DNA of 64,000 nt from Byssothecium circinans (Eukaryota > Ascomycota > Dothideomycetes > Pleosporales > Massarinaceae), in contig ML976983.1 in the NCBI GenBank assembly GCA_010015675.1, positions 678,932 through 742,931 of the forward strand, given 5' to 3'. Below the pieces are notes generated by a model. That model searched no databases, was not told where the DNA came from, and saw nothing but the letters and a program-made list of their open reading frames with translations. The position numbers and the translations under genes were made by a program. Numbering within the stretch: position 1 is the stretch's first letter; each line of letters begins with the position of its first letter. Below, one piece after another: positions 56,123 through 64,000 of this stretch.

Positions 56123-58924
56123 TTACTCAGAGCCCTTCTTGAACCCCATATCCGCACCAAATGACCCAAACTGCAGTGGCGCAGGCTTCAAAGCAGATCC
56201 AAAAGTGACCTGCTCCTCCTCCTCTCTCTGAAAAGGCTTCTCCCATCTCTTCCTCTCACTCTCCGCCTTCTTCTCTTCCTTGATCCTCCTATCCTCCTCC
56301 CTCCTCGCCTGACTCTTCTCAAGCGCCAACATCAACCTCTTTCGATTATGTATCCTCCCCAGCGCCTGCACAAGCATCGGATCCATCTGCTGCTCGCTCT
56401 CTACGAAATCCATCGTCTCTCCAATCTTCTCAATATGCTGCGCCCTGATATACCCCTTCAGCAATGTAAGATAGGTGAACTGATCAGGCTCGACACCTCT
56501 TGCTCGCACGAGTTGAAATACACGTTCTGCGGCTTGCACTTGTTCGGCTTTGAAGAATCCTTGCATGAATATGTTCCAGCTGTACACATTGGGTTGTGGG
56601 TTATGATCTGTCATGTCTCTGATGAGTTGAGACGCCCATTCGAATTGTCGGTTACGTGCAAAGGCGAGGAGGAACGCGTTCCAAACCACGGGGTTTTCGG
56701 CGAGGTTGGCGAGGACGGGATGGGAACGGGTGCGGACCAGTTGGCGGAACCGGAGGTAGAGATTCCAGAGATCGGTATCACTGGAGGATGAGGCGCGCTG
56801 AATATACATTTGGAGGATGAGGTAGAATGCCATTGGCGGTGGTGTCATGGATCTCAAAGATGGAGGGGCATCGACTCCTTGGTCTTGATCTGGCGTCATT
56901 GAGGAGATGGAGGGATCGATGAGCCGTAGTGTACTAGGAGAAAAGAAGTCGACGTATGCTTTGCTGATCCTGGCGAAGTTCTGATCTTGGAGGCCTCGGT
57001 TCTCTCTGTCGCCGCGTTGGTGGCAGACGTACAGATAGTACAGATAGTCGGCAGCCAACCACGAATCTCTCTGTTCATTTGCAATTCGGGCGCAATAATT
57101 TGCAAACTCGGCAAATTTGAACGGGTCCTCTGTCATGGTGCAGCCGTGAAGCAAGATGGAGAAGGTATGTTTGTCAGGCTCAAGACCATTGTCCTCGAGA
57201 CTGTTGTACACTTTAAAGGCAGTGGAGTAGTCACCCGCATCCATAGCATTGTGCATGATGACGTTATACAACAAAATGTCCAGCTTGCTTCCGAGTTCAA
57301 CAAAGGCAGTGACTATACTGGTCGTTTCATGGTAGTTGCGTCCTTTTCCCGAGCTCTTGCGAAGTATAAGTGCACATGTCCACCGAAATCTTTCGAGGTT
57401 GGCAATGGAAATCGCCTGTTCGCGTTCTTTGGCTCGACGATCAATCGCTACTAGGCAGCGCAAAGCATATTTGTACTCTCCTGCTTTGGCAAAGGTGTTG
57501 GCATAGTGCAGAATGGTGTCGAAAAATTCGAAGACGTTAGCATCCTCCAGCAGATCAAACACCACCTTGAGATCTTCGATATCGGCTAACCTTGTGAGGT
57601 TGTATATGAGGTCCTGCGTGCAGATGTGGCGATTGGCAGCGGTACAACAGTAGTTGCGAAGAAAGTGAGTGAAGGTTGGGACAAAGTTGGTCACGTTCCA
57701 GCTGCGAAAGTGTGTCCAGCTCCGGTGTGCGTACAATCTTCGTGCATGAATGACCGACATATGGGCGAAGGCATCTGCGAGTATATCTGGTTCGATGTTT
57801 TTGACACCAGGCTGATGCACGAGAACGCGGATGAATTGCAAAGCGTATCCTGGCCAAATGTGTAGTAGATAGACCAGCAAATGAGGCCAGATCAATTCTC
57901 TCTCAGGCTCGTCGAAGCTCATCCAGTTCTCCTCAATCTGCTCGTTGTGATGGCCCACATCGCTCGTACGTGCGTTCTTAAAGAGCCTTGCTGTCCATAT
58001 AGAGCATCGTGGATCATGGCGTAAGCAAAGGCGTCGAGTCATTCTTCTGATACCTGGATATACGTGCTGATCCAGACAGGCAAAAGCTTTGTAGCGAAGG
58101 TGAGGATCGAACAGCCGACCACTATCCACCCTCAAGTCAATGGTGGCACTATCCTTGCGCGTGTAGTTGAAGTAGCGTCGCCGAAGCGAGCGATATCTCC
58201 CGTCTTTCCTTAATGCCAATGTATCGTCCAGTTTCATCTGGATGCGGTATGCTCGTAATTGCCTCTGAACGTGTTCCAACGCTGACCAAGCTCGCTTCCT
58301 GGGGAATGGTTCTCGTTCTTCGTATGCGACAGTTCTAATTGTGTTTTCTGATCTCACATTGAAATTGACAGACTTCCCGCCTATTCGAGGAGCACGTTTT
58401 CGACGAGAAATTCGGTGCGCTTGACTCAAGGATACGCTTGCTGTTCTCTTATTATCCGCCGCGACATTTCCCGACGTAGTGTCCTCTTCTTGACCTGGGC
58501 TTCTGGGTTTGTGTCGTCTTCGAGGCCTCAAGTGAACGCTCTTTGAAGCCACGCGCCTGACTTTCGCATAGCCATTGGCCGATGTACGGGTATTGTAGCT
58601 TCGCAGCTGTTGACGGGCAAGTGTGGAGATATCGGCATATCGCTTTTGCATGGCAGTGCGCAATGTATTCGTATCAGATCCTCTGCCATGCAGCATTTTA
58701 GAAGTGGTGGCGCCAATCTTCGCTCCATGCCCAAATTTTGACACTACTGTTCTACCCTCGCCTCTTATCTCCGTCTCCTTCTCTTTCTGTGGTCCTCCAT
58801 CATCGTCATGTTTCCTCCGTTTCAAGAAAGGAGCCTCGGCGAAGGCTCGCGGCGCAAGGAACGGGAGCAAGGGGGAATCCGCGTGGGCGAGAAACCTGGC
58901 ATTGGGGATACAGGCTCGGGGCAT
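56123..58924 (-). CDS. Pentatricopeptide repeat protein
   Basis: Large PPR protein of 933 residues in a single exon, expected to bind organellar RNA in mitochondria. The C-terminal half contains PPR-like helical repeats, for example LLYNVIMHNAMDAGDYSTAF then LEPDKHTFSILLHGC, WNAFLLAFARNRQFEWASQL, PNVYSWNIFMQGFFKAEQVQ and EPDQFTYLTLLKGYIRAQHI. The N-terminal 250 residues are Arg/Lys-rich and poor in acidic residues, with no clear cleavage site. The C-terminus is a charged coiled-coil-like stretch (MLALEKSQARREEDRRIKEE). The reading frame is unbroken over 2.8 kb. I see no specific named orthologue. Divergent from cwf18. Confidence 0.88.
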   Translation of the reverse strand: MPRACIPNARFLAHADSPLLPFLAPRAFAEAPFLKRRKHDDDGGPQKEKETEIRGEGRTVVSKFGHGAKIGATTSKMLHGRGSDTNTLRTAMQKRYADISTLARQQLRSYNTRTSANGYAKVRRVASKSVHLRPRRRHKPRSPGQEEDTTSGNVAADNKRTASVSLSQAHRISRRKRAPRIGGKSVNFNVRSENTIRTVAYEEREPFPRKRAWSALEHVQRQLRAYRIQMKLDDTLALRKDGRYRSLRRRYFNYTRKDSATIDLRVDSGRLFDPHLRYKAFACLDQHVYPGIRRMTRRLCLRHDPRCSIWTARLFKNARTSDVGHHNEQIEENWMSFDEPERELIWPHLLVYLLHIWPGYALQFIRVLVHQPGVKNIEPDILADAFAHMSVIHARRLYAHRSWTHFRSWNVTNFVPTFTHFLRNYCCTAANRHICTQDLIYNLTRLADIEDLKVVFDLLEDANVFEFFDTILHYANTFAKAGEYKYALRCLVAIDRRAKEREQAISIANLERFRWTCALILRKSSGKGRNYHETTSIVTAFVELGSKLDILLYNVIMHNAMDAGDYSTAFKVYNSLEDNGLEPDKHTFSILLHGCTMTEDPFKFAEFANYCARIANEQRDSWLAADYLYYLYVCHQRGDRENRGLQDQNFARISKAYVDFFSPSTLRLIDPSISSMTPDQDQGVDAPPSLRSMTPPPMAFYLILQMYIQRASSSSDTDLWNLYLRFRQLVRTRSHPVLANLAENPVVWNAFLLAFARNRQFEWASQLIRDMTDHNPQPNVYSWNIFMQGFFKAEQVQAAERVFQLVRARGVEPDQFTYLTLLKGYIRAQHIEKIGETMDFVESEQQMDPMLVQALGRIHNRKRLMLALEKSQARREEDRRIKEEKKAESERKRWEKPFQREEEEQVTFGSALKPAPLQFGSFGADMGFKKGSE

Positions 58925-59216
58925 GGGCAGACGGAAATGTTGCGGCCTTCTTCATCGAGCCATGGCGCGTCGACGTGGGTTTGGGAGTGAAATGTGGGAG
59001 GCGCGTTGAAGATGAGAAAAGTTTGGACGGCTGGCGCACGGCCCGCCAATTAGAGCTCCTTCGAGCTTTTACGTACAGCGACCCTCACCTCAACCTCCGC
59101 CTCGCACAACACTGGGAAGAACTTGATACCTCAAAAGAGCTGGTCTGATCGCGCGAAAGTTTAAGCCTCTGTGAACGCCTTTACAACACCTACTACGAAA
59201 CCACGTCCGGCTCGCC
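58925..59216. promoter_or_regulatory. Shared promoter, PPR gene / cwf18
   Basis: 292 bp between divergent start codons. No distinctive site seen. Confidence 0.45.
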
Positions 59217-59858
59217 ATGCCCTCCCACGAGAAACTCTCCGCCGCGGCCAACGACCGCAAAGCCCGGCTCGCCCAGCTCAAATCCCTCAAGCGCAAGCAA
59301 GCCCCAGACACAGAAGACACATCCTCCACCCCCACCGACTCAAATGCCCTCACAACCTCCACATCCAGCGCTCTCACCACCACCGAATCCCCCTCCATAA
59401 CAACCACCTACCTCAGCGGGCGCAACTTCGACCCCGAGACGCGCAACGTCAAGCTCGGTTTCGACTCAACACCCATTGCAGATCCCACAAAGACGCTCGA
59501 ATACCAAGCCGAGCAGCTGGCCCTCGCGTCCAAAGAAGCGCAAGAAGCAGAGAAGAAGGACGATAAAGGCTTGGACTTGTTCAAACTGCAGCCAAAGAAA
59601 CCGAATTGGGATCTGAAGAGGGATCTAGAGGGGAAGATGCGAGGGCTAGAGGTGCAGACTGAGAATGCGATCGCGCGGTTGGTGAGAGAACGGGTGGAGG
59701 GGACGAAAAGGGAGAGGATTAGAGAGGGCGAAAAGAATGGGGAGGAGAGCGAGACGGTGGGGATGGAGGGGAGTGAGTTGGTGGAAGCTATGCATTTGAA
59801 AGAGAGGGAGGAAGAGGACGAACGGAGAAGGGAGGTGGAGGATGGGGATGTGAGCTGA
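59217..59858 (+). CDS. cwf18: Cwf18/CCDC12 splicing factor
   Basis: Small spliceosome component of the Cwf18/CCDC12 family, in the NineTeen-related activated complex. Single exon, 213 residues. Family pattern: a basic N-terminus (NDRKARLAQLKSLKRKQAP), then LSGRNFDPETRNVKLGF, the conserved LQPKKPNWDLKRDLEGKM block, and a Lys/Glu-rich coiled coil at the end. The start at 59217 is the first ATG, and MPSHEKLSAAANDRKARLAQ fits the family. Convergent with the zinc-knuckle gene. Confidence 0.9.
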   Translation: MPSHEKLSAAANDRKARLAQLKSLKRKQAPDTEDTSSTPTDSNALTTSTSSALTTTESPSITTTYLSGRNFDPETRNVKLGFDSTPIADPTKTLEYQAEQLALASKEAQEAEKKDDKGLDLFKLQPKKPNWDLKRDLEGKMRGLEVQTENAIARLVRERVEGTKRERIREGEKNGEESETVGMEGSELVEAMHLKEREEEDERRREVEDGDVS

Positions 59859-60216
59859 AGGCGAGTAGGAGTGAAGAAGCTTGATATTTGATTAGACCTT
59901 TAGAGGTCAAAAAAGCCACTCTAACCGACGTGGATGCATTAAATGTCCTTCACAGGAAGGTACAGCGCATGTATTCATGCATGACGCTCGTTGGAAAGAC
60001 AGTGAGAAGTACTGGAATACGCCAACCATGGCAGTATTCGCGGGGTACCCAGCTATTGTACAGTGGACCAAGACAGCCTAAGCCTGCCACGCTTAGAAAA
60101 TGCCCGCATACCCAATTAGACCTATAGTCTCTTCGTACATTCCACCCTGTCTCCAGCATGGAAACTGTTGCAAGATTTTTGACACATGATTGTGTGTTTC
60201 TGCACACCTCTAGTTC
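59859..60216. other. Convergent intergenic region
   Basis: 3' flanks of cwf18 and the zinc-knuckle gene. No gene supported. Confidence 0.45.
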
Positions 60217-61260
60217 CTAATGGCTCGTCTGCATCTGCCTCGTAAGGGCCACCCTCTTGCTGTAGGGACTCAAGCTGCGTTCTCTCGGTACCGCGGGCTG
60301 TGCTGGTGGCGGTTGGTATCTGATAGGCGGAGGCTGTCGATCGTCGAACTGGGGCCGTCTTCCAGAGTTTCTGTAAGGGCTCGGCGATCGTGATACGCGC
60401 CGTCTGTAAGGGCCGGGGTTTGCGCGCCGGTATGGTGATCTTGATCGCGATTGTGTGAAAGATGGTCGGCGGGCCGCAGGCGAAGCCGCCCACCGTCCTC
60501 GTCGCGCTGGGCTGGCGCCATTTCGTTGTATGTGGTGGTCTTCAGTGATGTCCATCCGATTCGGGCTTCTCGATGGTGATCTAGAGACGGCTAAGTTTCG
60601 TACCGGCTTCTTGCCGTGAGATCCCCTACTGTTGCTACGAGCACAGCGTCCAACTCCTCTGCGAACACTTCTGCTTCGTGATCGATGCTTGCGCGGTCGC
60701 CTCGACCCGCCATCCCGCGAAGTGTCCATTCGACTGGATCTAGACCTCGTCCTGCGGCGACCTCTCTGATCTGGGCTGAAGGAGCTCAGTCGTCGCCGTG
60801 TGTCTCGGTCGGTCCTGTTCAGCGACCCGTCCGATGCCGAAGACACCGACCGTCCACGCTTCCCCAGCATGTCTCCTCCACTTTTTGACGGTCTCCCGTT
60901 CTCAATGTGCTTGCGCGGTGGTGAACGAGAAGGCGAGCGGTTTGTCGAGATGGTGGATACAGAGCCAGAAGAATATGAGCGTGAGGGCTTGCGCGACTTC
61001 CTTCCACGTTCCTCCTCTTTCTTCGCCAGGATTTCGTCGGCGATACCTTTCTTGCGCAGCAAATCGTTGGGGACCTCAGTCGTGAGCTTCGGTTTAAGTT
61101 GCGGGTTCAGAAGCTGTTGGGTCCGAGATGGCCTGGATTTGTAGGGTCGTTGTTGCGCTGACACGGTGCATTCGTAGCTGTAGTGGCCTCGATTCAGGCA
61201 TTTCTGGCAGAGCGTATCTGCAGACGCCTTGGACCGGCCAGTACCGGGGCGGCGGTACAT
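60217..61260 (-). CDS. Zinc-knuckle protein with RS-rich tail
   Basis: Nuclear-looking protein with one ZCCHC10-type zinc knuckle (CQKCLNRGHYSYEC) within the first 30 residues after the chosen start (MYRRPGTGRSKASADTLCQK). The remaining 300 residues are an Arg/Ser-rich, disordered region, typical of splicing-associated proteins. 347 residues from the start at 61260. The frame stays open upstream to an ATG at 61437, adding 59 residues (MLQRQRSAELLSAFNSPAAH...) that are basic and hydroxylated, mitochondrial-like by chance or design. I prefer 61260 because the family usually begins with MYRRPG-type sequence. Single exon; no internal intron is convincing. Confidence 0.75.
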   Translation of the reverse strand: MYRRPGTGRSKASADTLCQKCLNRGHYSYECTVSAQQRPYKSRPSRTQQLLNPQLKPKLTTEVPNDLLRKKGIADEILAKKEEERGRKSRKPSRSYSSGSVSTISTNRSPSRSPPRKHIENGRPSKSGGDMLGKRGRSVSSASDGSLNRTDRDTRRRLSSFSPDQRGRRRTRSRSSRMDTSRDGGSRRPRKHRSRSRSVRRGVGRCARSNSRGSHGKKPVRNLAVSRSPSRSPNRMDITEDHHIQRNGASPARRGRWAASPAARRPSFTQSRSRSPYRRANPGPYRRRVSRSPSPYRNSGRRPQFDDRQPPPIRYQPPPAQPAVPRERSLSPYSKRVALTRQMQTSH

Positions 61261-62084
61261 GGTAAGGGCAGCTGCTGGAGCTGGGGAAGACTTGCGAAAT
61301 GTATAGCTGCTGCTGGTTAATGAAGTGGTGAAGTTTCGTAGAGGTGATTGTCTGAATATCCGCGAGGGAGAACATGAATGAGCCGCAGGGGAGTTGAAGG
61401 CAGAGAGCAGCTCAGCCGAGCGTTGGCGTTGCAACACAGGGCGCGCACCAGTCTGCTAGTTGACGAAAAACACGGCACGTGACAGCCCGGATCGGAGAAA
61501 TGTGCGCACGGCCCACATAGAACACCACTTCCACTCGACCTCCATCATTGTCTCGCTGCTACAATCTTCTCCCCCTTCCACCCCGCCCGCAGCCTTGCCC
61601 TCGTCGCCCGCCCCACGCCACCAGACAGTTCCATTCACCGGCATTTGCTGCTGCTTCCAGCACACTTCTGCCGCGGTGCCAGGCGCCTCCGCATCTACAG
61701 GCGCAACGTCTCAAATCCTCACCATCCTCGTACCTATTCCCACTCGCCAAAACTTGGTTCGAATGTCGACGCTCCACCATGTCCAGCTTTCCGGCCTTGG
61801 CTTCTTCGACTTTCCTTGAGCAACCTATTTCCTGAGACACAGACTGTCACTTCGATTTTCTTCAATTCGGTCGCGACGACGAGCTTGCGGCTTTACGGCG
61901 TTAGGCTTGGTGAATTCTTCGTCCTGTCAGAGCAGCCTTGACCCTGTCGGTAGTTCGGTGCTCGCACAGTTGAAATCAAAATTCTGTTGCGCGCCCTGCA
62001 CACAGGCTCCAGGCGCACGCAACTTTGATACACGCTTCTCTCATCACCCAAACCTACAAACTCCCCCCGCCATATCGTACAACC
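61261..62084. promoter_or_regulatory. Divergent upstream region, zinc-knuckle / R3H genes
   Basis: About 820 bp between the chosen start codons. It includes the possible N-terminal extension of the zinc-knuckle protein (61261-61437) and a C/T-rich leader before the R3H gene. Frames such as 61460-61819 lack motifs. Confidence 0.4.
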
Positions 62085-64000
62085 ATGGCATCCACGGCTC
62101 CTTTGCCCACAGAGCCTGCCCAGGTGCGACCCTCCTTTGCAAAGGTGAGCTCCGCCAAATTTGTTGCATTCTCCGAGCGATGCTAACACAATTCTACAGG
62201 TCGCGGCGACTACATACAAACCCCAAGCCTCGAAAGAGGGCGCCCCCAGCGTCAAGTCGCCTGTTGCGGTTCCTCAGGTTTTGATTCAACAAAACCCCCA
62301 GAAACGCTCCAACCCTGCTAATGGCAATGCGCCAATAGCGCCTGCCGAGAACAATCGTGGAGAAGGCGATGCGAAAGACAAAGCTGGTAACACAGCAGCC
62401 CGCACTGGTCAGTGGGCTAACGCGACGAGGGAGCAGGAAGCGCTCCCACTCGAATCGAAAGGCGACGCGGCAGAGAAACCGCGTCCGTCGATCGCTCTAG
62501 TCAAATTCTCGACCACTGAAGATAGCACGACGCAGCTGTCGTCATCCGATGGCTCTGCTAAACCTGCCAGTATCGATGGGAAGAGTGTTGCATCTGGAAC
62601 AACATTCGCCCTTGATGAGAAGGAGTCGATCCGTCCAGATGACAGCGCCAGTCTTCGGGCCGTGGAAGAGGAGGATGTGACTTCTCCTCCGGAATCGAAC
62701 GCCGCCGGCTCTCGCGTCGGATCCGAGAATAGCGAGGCGCGTGCCTTCCGTGCTCAGTTGCACGAGATCACCATCATGGATCCACAACCTCAGCGTGGAA
62801 TTGTGCCGGGACGCTTTCCGAATCCTGGTCCGAATGGTCCTCCTGCCCTTTATGACCCGAATCAGCCCTCAAATGGTTTAGGACGACCAATGTCTCAACC
62901 TCTGACCAACGGAATGCCAGCAGGTCCAGGATCGCAAAACATACCGGCTATTCCAGATGAGAAATTGATTGAAGCGTTGCAGTCTCCACGTGACCGTCTC
63001 TTCGTTGTGAAAATCGAGCAGGATTTCATCGACTTCATTAAAGACTCACGGTACGTTTCAGTCCTTATTCCCATCGCAGACTATATACTAATAATTTCAG
63101 TGAAAATGAGTATTGCTTACCCAACTGCAACACGTTCTACAGAATGCTTGCGCATCGCTTAGCCGACTACTATCTCCTCGGGCATGTTGTTGACTCCACT
63201 ATGACTGGTGTGAGGATCACCAGGACCCCTTATTGTAGAATGTGAGCCGGAGCCATTCCCCACAATAATACTAGTTAACATCTGTGCAGTCCTCCTCCAC
63301 TCTCACAAATGGTAGATGCGACCAAAAGTGCAGACACGCCTCCCGTAGACCTTCCGGCGCGCAAAATCATGCGCCGCGGTGATGAAAAGTCAGGTACTAA
63401 CACTACAGCGAACTCAGAGAACCCGTCCAAAGCCACTTCAGAAGTTGGGGGCAGCGACGGCGGGAACGATACGGGAAACAAGTCGAAAGATAAATCCGCT
63501 CTAACTAGGGAGGAAAGAGAAGCCAGGTACAGAGAAGCACGCGAACGTATTTTCGGTAGTGCAGAAGGCGAGGGGAGCGAGTCACCGGATGCAAGTACAT
63601 CTGCAGAAGGGAAGGACATGTCGAGGTCGAGCTCCGCTTCTGGAAAAAAGAAGATGAAGAAACAGCGCAACTGTGACGACGATGACGGCTTCGAGGCTCG
63701 TTCGCGTTTCAACGCCTACTATCCGGGACAGTTCGGTATGCCCGGTTATAGCGGCGATGGCACAGTCTACTATAATGGGTATCCAGGTCCCGCGCCAAAC
63801 CCACAGTACACACCAATGCACCCAAACGCCTCGCCTCCTCAGGGGTATAACAACGGGTATGGCTCTATGATGCCGCAGGATATACAATCGCAGTATGGAT
63901 GGTCTAGCCAGCAATATTCATCGCCCAACGGTCCGATGATGTACCCTGGCTATGGCCAAATGCACAACGGCTACGACCTGTCCACCGACTTTCAGCGCGG
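62085..64000 (+). CDS. R3H-SUZ domain RNA-binding protein (5' part)
   Basis: RNA/ssDNA-binding R3H protein with a SUZ motif, a cytoplasmic mRNA regulator type. Exons 62085-62144, 62200-63050, 63101-63241 and 63290 onward; the gene runs off the window. The N-terminal 240 residues are disordered. The R3H domain includes DRLFVVKIEQDFIDFIKDS, ENEYCLPNCNTFYRMLAHRL, where R-x3-H is the core motif, and ADYYLLGHVVDSTMTGVRIT. The SUZ region reads ARKIMRRGDEKSG and later TREEREARYREARERIFG. The tail is Tyr/Pro/Gly/Gln-rich (NAYYPGQFGMPGYSGDG). Two introns split the R3H domain. The frame is open at the window end. Confidence 0.85.

Noticed and set aside
1..64000. tRNA, rRNA, snRNA and CRISPR structures
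   Set aside because: I looked for B-box-like GGTTCGAA, 5S and U6 signatures and regularly spaced repeats; isolated partial matches did not fold into or extend to a gene.

Overview
The window is nuclear DNA of a filamentous ascomycete (Pezizomycotina). A dothideomycete is my best guess, but no single marker proves the class. The reasons are multi-exon genes whose introns are mostly 46-75 bp with CTAAC/CTGAC-type branch sites, GT..AG borders, no operons, and fungal families such as the RAM-network LRR protein Sog2, DUF1857, the Vps4-associated Vfa1, a Tag1-like DUF3712 vacuolar protein and a fungal cupredoxin. I rebuilt exon structures by hand from splice sites, reading phase and remembered family motifs. 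All coordinates are predictions without transcript support.

Left third (0-27 kb), gene-poor. A RUS/DUF647 gene (476-2592) is followed by 2.8 kb without a supportable gene, which includes the pyrimidine-rich leader of an RGS-domain gene (5428-6657). A 6.5 kb gene desert follows, carrying a 284 bp MITE-like element at 10406-10689. Next come an uncertain acidic/serine-rich gene with a frame break (13206-14592, minus), sog2 (15366-18330), a divergent pair of a TatD-family nuclease and Vfa1, and a second desert (21.6-27.3 kb) with two eroded gene remnants.

Middle (27-47 kb). In order: a C2H2 zinc-finger protein, the Yvh1 phosphatase, a Tag1-like vacuolar membrane protein divergent from mitochondrial ornithine carbamoyltransferase, a DUF1857 protein, an NCBP3-like RNA-binding protein, and a divergent pair of an SDR oxidoreductase and succinate-semialdehyde dehydrogenase.

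Right third (47-64 kb), dense. Nop15/NIFK-like ribosome biogenesis factor (divergent from SMN), SMN/Smn1, a secreted cupredoxin-like protein, a SERF/4F5 micro-protein, an unnamed protein with a C-x2-C...C-x2-C motif, a 933-residue PPR protein (divergent from Cwf18/CCDC12), Cwf18, an RS-rich zinc-knuckle protein, and the 5' part of an R3H-SUZ protein that runs off the window. Many of these act on RNA (pre-rRNA, snRNP assembly, spliceosome, organellar RNA, mRNA binding).

No CRISPR array, rRNA, convincing tRNA, intact transposase, toxin or virus-derived gene was seen. The most notable items are the compact Tudor-less SMN with an apparent GC-AG first intron, the TA-flanked MITE, the 84 bp tandem repeat containing four GGAACGTTAC motifs, the alternative mitochondrial start of the TatD gene, and the eroding genes in the two deserts.
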